From the NCBI GenBank assembly GCA_026707585.1, contig JAPOWQ010000025.1, positions 150,155 through 214,154 of the forward strand: 64,000 nucleotides of DNA, given 5' to 3'. Position 1 is the first letter of the stretch. Every line of letters begins with the position of its first letter. Of this stretch, positions 19,570 through 27,800 are shown piece by piece. A program made the translations under genes and the position numbers. The stretch is from Chloroflexota bacterium (GTDB lineage Bacteria; Chloroflexota; UBA11872). The notes under the pieces are model-generated. The model did not search any database, was not told where the DNA came from, and worked only from the letters and a program-made list of their open reading frames with translations.

Positions 19570-19803
19570 ACGCCGGGCACGGAACGCATCGCGATCGCGG
19601 CCAGGCCCGCAACGTTGGCCCGCCAGCTCTCCCGGCTCCATCTCCGCCGGACCGGCGGAGACCCTGCGGCCGACTAGCGCCCTGCGCCCAATTGACCCAA
19701 AAAACGCAGTCCTCCTAGACTCGCTCAACGTGAGGGGCGGCTCGCAGGCTTTCTTGTAGGCCCGGTGCTGCGGAAAATCAGGGCCCCCGACACGGAGGAA
19801 TCG

Positions 19804-20148
19804 ATGACGGTAGACCTGACCGCCATCGAGATCGAACGTCGGTTGACGGCGATCGAGTCCCAACTGCCGACATTCGCGACCAAAGCCGACATCCAATCGA
19901 TCAGGGCTGACCTGCAGGCCTTTCGCGCCGAATGGAAGTCGGACCTCGGCGGCGTCGCAGCTGAGCTTAATGCCGCGCGTGCCGAATGGAAGGCCGACCT
20001 CGGCGCCGTCACGGCCGAGCTGCACGCTGCACGCGCCGAGTGGAAGTCCGATCTCCACAGCCTGACCCGTTGGATGGTGATTGCCGTCCTCGGTTCCGTC
20101 ACCGCCGCCGCGGCCGTCACCGGCCTCATCGTTCGCTTCTTCAGCTAA
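19804..20148 (+). CDS. Small coiled-coil/transmembrane protein, tandem copy 2 (expanded)
   Basis: 114 residues. A GGAGG Shine-Dalgarno 5 bases before ATG 19804 fixes the start. The N-terminus TAIEIERRLTAIESQLPTFA is heptad-like. Then a repeat of about 22 residues, containing AEWKxDL, occurs three times (AEWKSDLGGVAAELNAAR, AEWKADLGAVTAELHAAR, AEWKSDLHSLTR). It ends in the same membrane helix and VRFFS tail as copy 1. The extra internal repeats lengthen the predicted coiled coil. The function is unknown; the topology suggests a membrane-tethered cytoplasmic coiled coil. Confidence 0.6.
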   Translation: MTVDLTAIEIERRLTAIESQLPTFATKADIQSIRADLQAFRAEWKSDLGGVAAELNAARAEWKADLGAVTAELHAARAEWKSDLHSLTRWMVIAVLGSVTAAAAVTGLIVRFFS

Positions 20149-20369
20149 GCGCCCGGCGCCGAAGGCGGTGCAACGCCAGCCAGGTTTTTCACGCCCCGGC
20201 GAAGCCATCGCCCCAGTCGCACGAGGGCTGGAGCACTTGGATCAGCTTGAACGCGGTCGAGTCTGGAGCGCCCAATGCACGTTCGCATTCATCCAATTGC
20301 TAGTCCCGAATCCAGATGCCACTATCGGGCTATCGAATTGGTACCTGAGCGGGACAAGGATGGAAATCC

Positions 20370-20585
20370 ATGCCTGCTGACGCCGCCCCGCTTACCCGCA
20401 ACGACCTGCGCAACGAGCTCGATCGCACGCTCCAGCACTACGCGACTAAAGCGGACCTGGCCGACTTGCGAGCCGACCTCCACGCCCTGGAAGCGCGCCT
20501 GATCAAGTGGATGCTCGGCCTCATGCTGAGCGCCACTGGCCTGGCCGTTGCAATCGCGGTCGCCGTCGATCGCCTGTGGACCTGA
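20370..20585 (+). CDS. Small coiled-coil/transmembrane protein, tandem copy 3
   Basis: 71 residues. The N-terminal APLTRNDLRNELDRTLQHYA and TKADLADLRADLHALEARL segments match copy 1. The membrane helix differs (IKWMLGLMLSATGLAVAIAV) and closely follows the common DUF1640-like KWMxGL pattern. The three copies are separated by 220-234 bp of non-coding sequence, so each may have its own promoter. No partner gene suggests a role. The 301 bp after it (20586-20886) contains no supported gene. Confidence 0.55.
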   Translation: MPADAAPLTRNDLRNELDRTLQHYATKADLADLRADLHALEARLIKWMLGLMLSATGLAVAIAVAVDRLWT

Positions 20586-20886
20586 CGGCTCACCACGGCT
20601 CGCAGGCCTTTCATCCGCCGAACCCGTAGCCCCCAAAACCGGTACACCTAGCCTTTCGACCAGGGCGGACAACGACGTGAAGGTCCGCGCGGCGTTATCC
20701 GTCCCCTTAAGTCAGCCACAGCGACAGGGGCATCCAGCTTGAGCGAGGACTCAACTCACACGCGGACCCGGAACCCCCGGTAGCCGCTCCAGACCCCTCT
20801 TCTTGGTCGGGTCGCAATCAATCCCCTCCAGGTTGGCCACCTGTCGCCTACACTCGGAGCATGCCCCGTTACTCGCCTCACCGTCC

Positions 20887-22515
20887 GTGCCTGCCGTAAC
20901 TGTCGCCGACGCCATCGCCGCCTTCCTGTCGCAGCAAGGCGTCCGCCGCGCCTACGGCGTCACCGGGGGCGAGATGCTGCCGGTGCTCGACGCCCTTCAG
21001 CGCCACGGCATCGACTTCATCCTGACCCACCACGAGGCAGCTGCCGCCTACATGGCCGACACCGAAGGCCAGCTCACCGGGCGGCCCGGCGTCTGCCTCA
21101 GCACCCTCGGCCCCGGCGCTGCCAACCTCTTCGCCGGCCTCGCCCAGGCCACCCTCGAGCGGTCGCCCGTCCTCGGCATCACGGCGGACGTCACGCCCGA
21201 CGAAGCCGCCGGCCAGCGGCATCAGGTCTACAACATTCCCGGCGCAATGGCTCCCGCGGTCAAATACACCGCCCGCGTCAGCCCGGACAACGTGGCAACG
21301 GTCGTCCCGGCAGCGTGGTCGGCTGCTATCCAGGGCATGCCCGGCGCGGCTCATCTGGCCGTGCCCAGCTCCACGTCCACCCTTCCCGCCTCCGCAACGC
21401 CTATTTCATCCCGGAACGGCGCGGCGACCACGCCGCCCATCCCACCTGCTCTGGACGACGTCGAAGCACGCCTGGCCCGAGCCTGCCGCCCCGTCGCCGT
21501 CCTCGGCCTCGAAGCGCGCACGCCCGCTATCGCAGAGCACTTCGCCCACCTGGTAGACACGGCCGACATTCCCGTCGTTACCCAGGTCAAGGCCCGCGGC
21601 TGGTTCCCGGGCAGCCACCCGCTGCACGCCGGCACGCTGGCCTCATACGGATCGCGCGGCGTGTTCGAACTCATCGACGACGCCGACCTGGTGCTCGGCG
21701 TCGGCATGGACGGCGTCGATCTCATCTGGCCCTGGGACGGCCCCGCCGGCTTCAACCTCACCGCCTATGGCCTGCCGGACGGCTCGCTGCCGCACACCCC
21801 GATTGTTGGTCAGGTGGCCGCCATGCTCGAACGCCTGGCGGCAGTCGGCCGTCCTGACCACCGCGCGGACGGCGCCGCGCGCGCCGCCAGGGCGCGCCGG
21901 GCGGCTCGCCAGGATCTCCAGGCCGCCTCAGCCGGTACCGACCACCCGGCCGATGCCCCGTCCAACGGTATCGCCGTCGACCCGCTATTCCAGGCCATTC
22001 GCGCTGTCGCTCCTACCGACACGGCCCTAATTTCCGACGTCGGCATGCACAAGCTCTATCTCGCCCAGTACTGGGACGCCCCGGCGCCGGACACCTACTT
22101 CGTGGCCAACGGCCTTTCCGGCATGGGCTGGGCGCTGCCAAGTGCTATCTCGGTCAAGCTGACGCGTCCTGATCAACCCGCCCTCGCCGTCACCGGCGAC
22201 GGCGGCGCGCTCATGTTCGCCGGCGAGCTCGGAACCTTGGCCCGGCTGAGACCGCCCGGCCTCGTCTACCTGGTGCTCGTTGATGCCTCGCTCGCCCTCA
22301 TCCGTCTCAAGGCCGAGCAGCTCGAACACGATCCTGTACCGAACGACTTCCGGCCGCCCGACTTCGTCGCCCTGGCTCGCAGCTTTGGCCTCGCAGCCCA
22401 ACGCGTTGATTCCCCGGCCGTCGCGGCTACAGTGGTAGGCAAGGGACTTGGAGCCTCGGAACCACTCGTTGTCGAGGTGCCCATCGACTACGGCGCCTAC
22501 CAGCGCATGACCTGA
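20887..22515 (+). CDS. Thiamine diphosphate-dependent enzyme, acetolactate synthase-like
   Basis: 542 residues from a GTG. The N-terminal Pyr domain has AYGVTGGEMLPVLDAL and LTHHEAAAAYMADTEG, where the Glu activates ThDP, then LSTLGPGAANLFAGLAQATL. The central domain is about 185-330. The C-terminal PP domain has SGMGWALPSAI and VTGDGGALMFAGELGTLARL, the GDG start of the ThDP/Mg motif. In the position of the usual N-N the sequence is DASLALI, so the motif end is atypical. The substrate is undetermined; candidates are an acetolactate synthase, sulfopyruvate decarboxylase or other 2-oxoacid decarboxylase. No branched-chain amino-acid genes are adjacent. A TACACT box lies at 20849-20854. Confidence 0.8.
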   Translation: MPAVTVADAIAAFLSQQGVRRAYGVTGGEMLPVLDALQRHGIDFILTHHEAAAAYMADTEGQLTGRPGVCLSTLGPGAANLFAGLAQATLERSPVLGITADVTPDEAAGQRHQVYNIPGAMAPAVKYTARVSPDNVATVVPAAWSAAIQGMPGAAHLAVPSSTSTLPASATPISSRNGAATTPPIPPALDDVEARLARACRPVAVLGLEARTPAIAEHFAHLVDTADIPVVTQVKARGWFPGSHPLHAGTLASYGSRGVFELIDDADLVLGVGMDGVDLIWPWDGPAGFNLTAYGLPDGSLPHTPIVGQVAAMLERLAAVGRPDHRADGAARAARARRAARQDLQAASAGTDHPADAPSNGIAVDPLFQAIRAVAPTDTALISDVGMHKLYLAQYWDAPAPDTYFVANGLSGMGWALPSAISVKLTRPDQPALAVTGDGGALMFAGELGTLARLRPPGLVYLVLVDASLALIRLKAEQLEHDPVPNDFRPPDFVALARSFGLAAQRVDSPAVAATVVGKGLGASEPLVVEVPIDYGAYQRMT

Positions 22516-22544
22516 CCGCCCACCTGCATGAATCGATCGAACCC

Positions 22545-24446
22545 GTGAGCGTCGGCGTCCATTGTCGCCATCTCTGGCGCGGATCTCTGCGTCTGCTGGC
22601 GGGCGCGGCGGCCCTGGCGCTCACCGTCGTCTCCCCATCCCCGTCGCAGGCCGACGTGCTTCCCCTGCAGTCCGGCCAGACCATTCGCATCGAAGGCCAG
22701 GGCTGGGGGCACGGCGTCGGCATGTCCCAATGGGGCGCCCGCGGACGTGCCGAGGCCGGGCAGAACGCCGATCAGATTGTCCGCGCCTACTACACCGGCA
22801 TCGACATCACCGACTCGCCCACCGACCAGACACCCATCCGCGTCCTGATCGACCAGGACTACCGCCCCGCTTCCATCGACGGCGCTACGGCGTCATCCAA
22901 TGGTCTGGCCGGGGACATCGTCGGCGTCGGCGGCCAATGGGCCATTTCGGGCGTCACCAATCCCCTCCCGCCCGGTGCGCGCCTGCGCCTGCTGGACCAC
23001 CCGGGTGCCCACCGCGTCACCGTCCGCCTGATCGACGCCGCCGGCGGACACATGCTCGACTTCGATCTCCCCGCCCAGATCGAGGTCGTCCCCCTCGAAC
23101 CTCACAGCCGCCTGCTGGTGCACTACAAGTACACCGACCAGGTTGTCGGGTCTCCGGGACAGTTTTACGACGTCTTTCGCGGTTCGATCCGTGTCTACCT
23201 CGACGCGCAGGGACTCATCGACACCGTTAACGTCGTGAGTGTCGAGGACTACCTGCTCGGGGTCGTGCCGGCTGAAATGCCCTACCACTGGCCCGCCGAG
23301 GCGCTCAAGGCCCAGGCCCTGGCAGCTCGCACCTATGCCCTTGTCAGCCTCATGCCCGGCAACCCGATCTGGGATGTCCTCGACACCACCCAGGATCAGG
23401 TCTACCTCGGCCTCAATCACGAAAAGCCCGAAACCAGCGCCGCCGTCCAGGCCACCGCGCGCCGCGTCATGACCCATGGCGGCCAGCCGATCCTGTCCTA
23501 CTTCTTCAGCGCGGCCAACGGGCACACCGAATCAAACGAGGATGTCTTTGGTGGCGCTCCACTGCCATATCTGCGCGCCGTGGCCGACCTTGATCCCAAC
23601 GGCCGACCCTGGGATGCCGACTCCCCCTTGAGCACCTGGTCCACGCCCGAGTTCTCCGCAAGTCTCCTGCATGGCCTGTACGAAGAATCGATTGGCACGC
23701 TCCATTCCCTCGATTTCAGCCGCCGTACGTCCACCGGCCGCCTCATCATCGTGGGCCTCAACGGCGACCGCGGAAGCCAGACCATCAGTGCCTGGAATTT
23801 CGCCTTGCGCTTCAACCAGCGCACCCCGCGGGAAGCCGGGCTGATCTACAGCACCCGCTTCGCCGTCGTGCGCAACTATCCGCTGATTGAACGCGTCGCG
23901 CCCCTCAACCTGCCGGATGGGCAGTCCATCTATTTCGACGAGACTGGGCACAACGTGCGCCACGGCTTCCTCAAGTACTTCAATGCTCGCGGCGGTGTGA
24001 CCGCCTTTGGCCGTCCGCTCACCGAGGAGTTTTTTGAGAACGGCCGCGTGGTCCAGTACTTCGAACGTGCCCGTTTCGAATATCACCCCGAACTCGCGGG
24101 AACGCCCTACGAGACCCAGCTTGGGCTGCTCAACGACGCCCTCACCGCTCCGCGCCGCCCGTTTGCCGGCGATACCCCCTTCCCCACCGTGCCCCAGCAC
24201 CGCTACTTCCCCGAAACCGGCCATAGCGTGCATTTCGGCTTCCTCCAATTCTGGGAAACCCAGGGCGGCCTCGAGCGCTTCGGCTACCCCATTTCCCAGG
24301 AGGTCGTGGAGCACGGACGCACCGTCCAGCACTTCCAGCGCGTCCGCCTGGAATGGATACCCGACGCGCCGCCTGGCCAGCAGGTCCAGATAGGCAAAGT
24401 CGGCAGCGAATACATGCGCGCCTTCGGCCTCGCTCCGCCGCTCTAA
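22545..24446 (+). CDS. Secreted SpoIID/LytB-domain protein with C-terminal TGH/GG repeats
   Basis: 633 residues with a signal peptide (about 1-37, ending SQA). The IEGQGWGHGVGMSQWGARG and VEDYLLGVVPAEMP...ALKAQALAARTYAL motifs define the SpoIID/LytB domain, related to lytic transglycosylases acting on peptidoglycan. At the C-terminus two copies of a ~75-residue repeat occur (ETGHNVRHGFLKYF...GGVTAFGRPLTEEF and ETGHSVHFGFLQFW...GGLERFGYPISQEV), each followed by VQYFER/VQHFQR. I know this repeat mainly from Chloroflexi exported proteins. Sporulation genes are absent, so a cell-wall role is likelier. It ends right at the repeat interrupted by the IS element. Confidence 0.88.
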   Translation: MSVGVHCRHLWRGSLRLLAGAAALALTVVSPSPSQADVLPLQSGQTIRIEGQGWGHGVGMSQWGARGRAEAGQNADQIVRAYYTGIDITDSPTDQTPIRVLIDQDYRPASIDGATASSNGLAGDIVGVGGQWAISGVTNPLPPGARLRLLDHPGAHRVTVRLIDAAGGHMLDFDLPAQIEVVPLEPHSRLLVHYKYTDQVVGSPGQFYDVFRGSIRVYLDAQGLIDTVNVVSVEDYLLGVVPAEMPYHWPAEALKAQALAARTYALVSLMPGNPIWDVLDTTQDQVYLGLNHEKPETSAAVQATARRVMTHGGQPILSYFFSAANGHTESNEDVFGGAPLPYLRAVADLDPNGRPWDADSPLSTWSTPEFSASLLHGLYEESIGTLHSLDFSRRTSTGRLIIVGLNGDRGSQTISAWNFALRFNQRTPREAGLIYSTRFAVVRNYPLIERVAPLNLPDGQSIYFDETGHNVRHGFLKYFNARGGVTAFGRPLTEEFFENGRVVQYFERARFEYHPELAGTPYETQLGLLNDALTAPRRPFAGDTPFPTVPQHRYFPETGHSVHFGFLQFWETQGGLERFGYPISQEVVEHGRTVQHFQRVRLEWIPDAPPGQQVQIGKVGSEYMRAFGLAPPL

Positions 24447-24512
24447 GAGACCCTTGCATAACCCCGCCTCGATCTCGAAAGCGGGGCCGCTCTTGCTCCC
24501 TCTCCCCGTGGG
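24447..24512. repeat. Dispersed palindromic (MITE-like) repeat, copy A left half
   Basis: It begins GAGACCCTTGC directly after the spoIID-like stop and runs to CCCTCTCCCCGTGGG. The IS481 element splits it; the right half is at 25777-25840. Rejoined, the copy contains CCCTCTCCCCGTGGGAGAGGG, a perfect hairpin, as in copy C. Confidence 0.75.
24508..24512. repeat. 5-bp target site duplication, left (GTGGG)
   Basis: GTGGG flanks the IS on the left and again at 25777-25781 on the right. Removing the IS and one copy restores the uninterrupted repeat seen at 61431-61440. Confidence 0.75.
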
Positions 24513-25776
24513 TGTGCAGACCGGGGACATCATTTACACGTGTTCGGAGACATGGTTTACACATCTGGGCATGAGATGGAGGACCGGGATGTGCCGTTTG
24601 CGGAGCGACAGGTGAGCGATTTGCGGGCCGAGTTTGTGGCGTTGGCCAGCCAGCCGGGGACCAACCGGCGAGCGCTGTGCCAACGCTTTGCGATCTCGGC
24701 GCCGACCGGCTACAAGTGGCTGCGGCGCTACGCCGCGGAGGGACCCGCCGGGCTGCAGGACCGCTCGCGGCGGCCGCATCGCAGTCCGGCGCAGACGGCC
24801 CCGGCGACTGAGCAGGCCGTGCTGGCGCTGCGCGCCCAGCACCCCACCTGGGGGCCGCGCAAGCTGCGCGTGCTGCTGGCCCGACAGGGCGTGCAGCCGC
24901 TGCCGGCGGCCTCCACCATCACCGCCATCCTGCGCCGCCACGACCAGCTCGACCCCGCCCAGGGCGCCGGCCAGCCGCGCGCCTGGCAACGCTTCGAGCA
25001 CCCCTATCCCAACGCCTTGTGGCAGATGGACTTCAAGGGCGGCTGGCCCTGTGGGCCGGGCCGCTGCCATCCCCTGACCATCCTCGACGACCACTCGCGC
25101 TACGCCCTGGGGTTGGCCGCCGGTCCCAACCAGCGCACCGCCACCGTGCGCGGCCACCTGGTCACGGCCTTCCAGCGCTACGGCCTGCCCGATCGCCTGC
25201 TGGTCGACAACGGCAGCCCCTGGGGCAACCACCCGGCCCATCCCTACACCCCGCTGACGGTCTGGTTGCGGCGCCTGGGCATCGCCGTCAGCCACAGCCG
25301 CCCGTACCACCCGCAGACCCTGGGCAAGGACGAGCGCTTTCACGGCACCCTGGAGCGCGACTTCGGCCGGCAGCCGCCACGCCCCGATCTGGCCGCCTGG
25401 CAAGCCAGCTTCGACGCATGGCGCCACGAATACAACCAGGTGCGCCCCCATGAGGCGCTGGCCTTGGCCGTCCCCGCCAGCCGCTATCGCGTCAGCCCGC
25501 GGCCCTATCCGGCCGAGCTGCCGCCGCGGCCCTACGGCCCCGACGACCAGCGCCGGCGGGTGGACGACGGCGGCCGGGTGTCGTTCCAGGGCCGGCGGCT
25601 GCGGGTCCCCAAGGGCCTGCGGGGCGAGCTGGTCGCCTTCCGCCCGACGCCCACCGACGGCTGCTGGACCCTGCACTTTATGACCGACCACTTGGCCGAC
25701 GTCGATCTCCGAGAACCCGCCTAAATGTGTAAACCATGTCTCCGAACGTCTGTAAACCATGTGTCCGGTCTGGACA
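24513..25776 (+). mobile_element. Intact IS481-family insertion sequence (1264 bp)
   Basis: The left end TGTGCAGACCGGGGACATCA and the reverse complement of the right end, TGTCCAGACCGGACACATGG, are imperfect terminal inverted repeats. They extend about 50 bp and include a shared TTCGGAGACATGGTTTACAC block. The element carries a single transposase gene and is flanked by a 5-bp GTGGG duplication. TGT ends and this length fit the IS481 family. It is inserted in the hairpin of a dispersed repeat, so it moved after that repeat was in place. Confidence 0.88.
24576..25724 (+). CDS. IS481-family transposase
   Basis: 382 residues. The N-terminal helix-turn-helix region (ALCQRFAISAPTGYKWLRRY, then GPAGLQDRSRRPHRSP) is typical of IS481. 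The rve/integrase core follows, with DDE residues in ALWQMDFKGGW (first D), LLVDNGSPWG (second D) and RPYHPQTLGKDERFHGTLE (E). The C-terminal domain ends near DVDLREPA. I chose ATG 24576; the in-frame ATG at 24540 would lie in the left inverted repeat. It looks intact and so probably active. A related, non-identical C-terminal fragment is at 61500-61637. Confidence 0.92.
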   Translation: MEDRDVPFAERQVSDLRAEFVALASQPGTNRRALCQRFAISAPTGYKWLRRYAAEGPAGLQDRSRRPHRSPAQTAPATEQAVLALRAQHPTWGPRKLRVLLARQGVQPLPAASTITAILRRHDQLDPAQGAGQPRAWQRFEHPYPNALWQMDFKGGWPCGPGRCHPLTILDDHSRYALGLAAGPNQRTATVRGHLVTAFQRYGLPDRLLVDNGSPWGNHPAHPYTPLTVWLRRLGIAVSHSRPYHPQTLGKDERFHGTLERDFGRQPPRPDLAAWQASFDAWRHEYNQVRPHEALALAVPASRYRVSPRPYPAELPPRPYGPDDQRRRVDDGGRVSFQGRRLRVPKGLRGELVAFRPTPTDGCWTLHFMTDHLADVDLREPA

Positions 25777-25840
25777 GTGGGAGAGGGTTGGGGTGAGGGT
25801 CTTCCGGGCAACCACCCCTCAGCGTCTCGCAACGGTCTCT
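25777..25840. repeat. Dispersed palindromic repeat, copy A right half
   Basis: It starts with the duplicated GTGGG, continues AGAGGGTTGGGGTGAGGGTC and ends CGCAACGGTCTCT, which is the inverted partner of the GAGACC...TTGC start at 24447. Confidence 0.75.
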
Positions 25841-25861
25841 GGGGGCGAACGCCCGCGGCCC

Positions 25862-25867
25862 TATACT
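25862..25867 (+). promoter_or_regulatory. Candidate -10 box (TATACT) for thyX
   Basis: CCTATACTCGCG lies 28 bases before the thyX ATG, the same 12-base string as upstream of yebC. It is just outside repeat copy A, so the IS/repeat did not remove the promoter. Confidence 0.45.
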
Positions 25868-25895
25868 CGCGCCGCCCGCCCGCCTGGACGACCGG

Positions 25896-26858
25896 ATGCC
25901 GCTCAGCTCGCACGAGCAGCAGGAGATCGACGACCTTCGCGCCGTCCAGACTCCCACCCGCCGCCTGACCGTTCAGGACCTCGAAGAAATCCTCTACCAG
26001 GCCCTGCCTGTTCTCGATCACGGCTTCGTACGCGTGGTCGACTACATGGGCAGCGACAGCGCCGTCGTGCAGGCCGCCCGCGTCTCCTACGGCGCCGGCA
26101 CCAAGCGCGCCCGCCAGGACGCCGGGCTTATTCGCTACCTCATGCGGCACGCCCACACCACGCCGTTCGAGATGTGCGAGATCAAGTACCACGTCAAGCT
26201 CCCCATCTTCGTCGCCCGCCAGTGGATCCGGCACCGCACCGCCAGCGTCAACGAGTACTCCGCCCGCTACTCCATCCTCGACAACGAGTTCTACATTCCG
26301 GAGCCGGAACACTTGGCCGCCCAGTCCACCAGCAACCGCCAGGGCCGCGGCGACGTCCTCTCCGGCGATGAAGCCGCCCGCGTCTTTGATCTGCTTCGTT
26401 CCGACGCCGAGCAGGTCTACGCCCACTACGAGGAAATGCTCAACGAAGATGTCCATGGGCAAGTGCTTGACGAGTCACGCCAGGGCCTCGCCCGCGAGCT
26501 GGCCCGCATGAACCTCTCCCTCGGCTTCTACACCCAGTGGTACTGGAAGGTGAACCTCCATAACCTGCTCCACTTCCTCTGGCTGCGCAGCGACGCCCAC
26601 GCCCAGTACGAAATCCGCGCCTACGCCAACGTCATGCTCGACACCGTCCGCCGCTGGGCGCCCCTCACCTACGCCGCCTTCATGGACTACCGCGTCGGCG
26701 GCGCCAACCTCTCGGCCAGGGGCCTCGAAGTCGTCCGCCGACGCCTCCGCGGCGAACCCGTCACTCGCCGCGACGTCGGCATGTCCCCCGCCGAATGGCG
26801 TGAGCTCAACGCTCTCCTCACCGCCGACGATCCCGCCGGGGCGCCTAACGCCCGCTAG
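25896..26858 (+). CDS. thyX: FAD-dependent thymidylate synthase ThyX
   Basis: 320 residues, somewhat long for ThyX because of N- and C-terminal extensions. It makes dTMP from dUMP with methylene-THF and reduced FAD. The diagnostic [15 protein letters not shown] (RHRxxSxNEYSxRY) is present, preceded by [24 protein letters not shown]. The C-terminal half has the flavin and dUMP segments around [28 protein letters not shown]. No thyA is visible. The gene is monocistronic in appearance, with 200 bp of non-coding sequence before the convergent regulator. Confidence 0.94.
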   Translation: MPLSSHEQQEIDDLRAVQTPTRRLTVQDLEEILYQALPVLDHGFVRVVDYMGSDSAVVQAARVSYGAGTKRARQDAGLIRYLMRHAHTTPFEMCEIKYHVKLPIFVARQWIRHRTASVNEYSARYSILDNEFYIPEPEHLAAQSTSNRQGRGDVLSGDEAARVFDLLRSDAEQVYAHYEEMLNEDVHGQVLDESRQGLARELARMNLSLGFYTQWYWKVNLHNLLHFLWLRSDAHAQYEIRAYANVMLDTVRRWAPLTYAAFMDYRVGGANLSARGLEVVRRRLRGEPVTRRDVGMSPAEWRELNALLTADDPAGAPNAR

Positions 26859-27059
26859 TCCCTCCTGGTCCACCCCGGGCCACGCCGCCCGAGCCGGTCC
26901 AACAGTCACGCCACCAGCCGCGCGCCACGGACCCGGTGGCTGGACCTCCCGCCGTCGCGCCGCCCGGCCCCTCGCCTCGCTTCCCTCTGCGTGCCCGGTC
27001 GCCGGCGCGCGGGAACCCCCCACTCGCGGGCGACTCGACCAAGCGAAGGCCAGTCGGCG

Positions 27060-27728
27060 CTACGCGTCGCGAACGAAAACGCTGTCGCTCACGGTCTGCC
27101 CGATCGCCACCTCGTCGGTCCCAATCCGCACCACCAGCGGTCCATCGAAAGGCAGCCGTCGAACCACGCTGGCCTGCCTCCCCGGCACGAGTTGAATCTC
27201 CGTCAGGTATTCCAGCACCGCCCGATCGCGGTCCCGTACCCGCGCCACCACGAAGTCCGTGCCGTCGGCAACCCCCGTCAACTGCCGGGCATCGTCGGCC
27301 TGCAGCGCGTCCAGCGCCTCGTTTGGTATCGAGTCCCCGTGCGGGTCCGTCGTCGGGTCGGACACCTTGGCCGCGATCCGCCGCTCCATTTCCTCGGAAA
27401 TCACGTGTTCCAGCCGGTCGGCCTCCTCGTGCACGTCGTTCCAGTCGTAGTCCAGGAACTCCACCAGGAAGCGTTCGATCAGCCGGTGATGGCGAACCAT
27501 TTCCAGTGCGTGGCGCTCGCCTTCGTCGGTCAGTTGCGCCCCCTGGTACCGCTGGTAGTCGACCAGGCCCTTCTGCTGCAGGCGCTGCAGCGCCACCGTC
27601 ACCGCGCCCTGCGTGAGCTTCAGTTGACCCGCCAACTCGCCGGTCCCGACACGCCGCTCGTGCCCGCCTGCGTCGTAGATCGCCCGCAGGTAGTCCTGCT
27701 CGCTGGCCGAAATCCGCGGCGCTGGCAT
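27060..27728 (-). CDS. DtxR/MntR-family metal-dependent transcriptional regulator
   Basis: 222 residues. The N-terminal winged helix starts SASEQDYLRAIYDAG and has LAGQLKLTQGAVTVALQRLQ as recognition region. The dimerisation/metal domain has RHHRLIERFLVEFLDYDWNDVHEEADRLEHVISEEMERRI, with the expected His/Glu ligands, here interrupted only for brevity. The C-terminal SH3/FeoA-like domain begins near residue 150. I chose ATG 27728; it is preceded by an AACCT-TAC-AGGTT inverted repeat. It is divergent from the Tat lipoprotein gene of the metal island, so it probably controls itself and that island. Fe, Mn or another metal cannot be told. Confidence 0.88.
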   Translation of the reverse strand: MPAPRISASEQDYLRAIYDAGGHERRVGTGELAGQLKLTQGAVTVALQRLQQKGLVDYQRYQGAQLTDEGERHALEMVRHHRLIERFLVEFLDYDWNDVHEEADRLEHVISEEMERRIAAKVSDPTTDPHGDSIPNEALDALQADDARQLTGVADGTDFVVARVRDRDRAVLEYLTEIQLVPGRQASVVRRLPFDGPLVVRIGTDEVAIGQTVSDSVFVRDA

Positions 27729-27755
27729 CGTGACTTGATTGAAGGGTGGGCTCGC

Positions 27756-27768
27756 AACCTTACAGGTT
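27756..27768. promoter_or_regulatory. Candidate operator (AACCTTACAGGTT) in the divergent region
   Basis: A 5-bp inverted repeat AACCT/AGGTT with a 3-bp spacer lies between the DtxR-type gene (28 bases upstream of its ATG) and the lipoprotein gene. Its half-site resembles the AGGTT half-site of DtxR boxes. Binding is inferred from position. Confidence 0.4.
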
Positions 27769-27800
27769 GGCGGTGGCCGTTGACTGGCTAGACTGCCACT

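Noticed and set aside
24534..26462. Long reverse frame antisense to the IS transposase and thyX
   Set aside because: It crosses the IS boundary and the repeat, so it cannot be an ancestral gene; no recognizable motifs.
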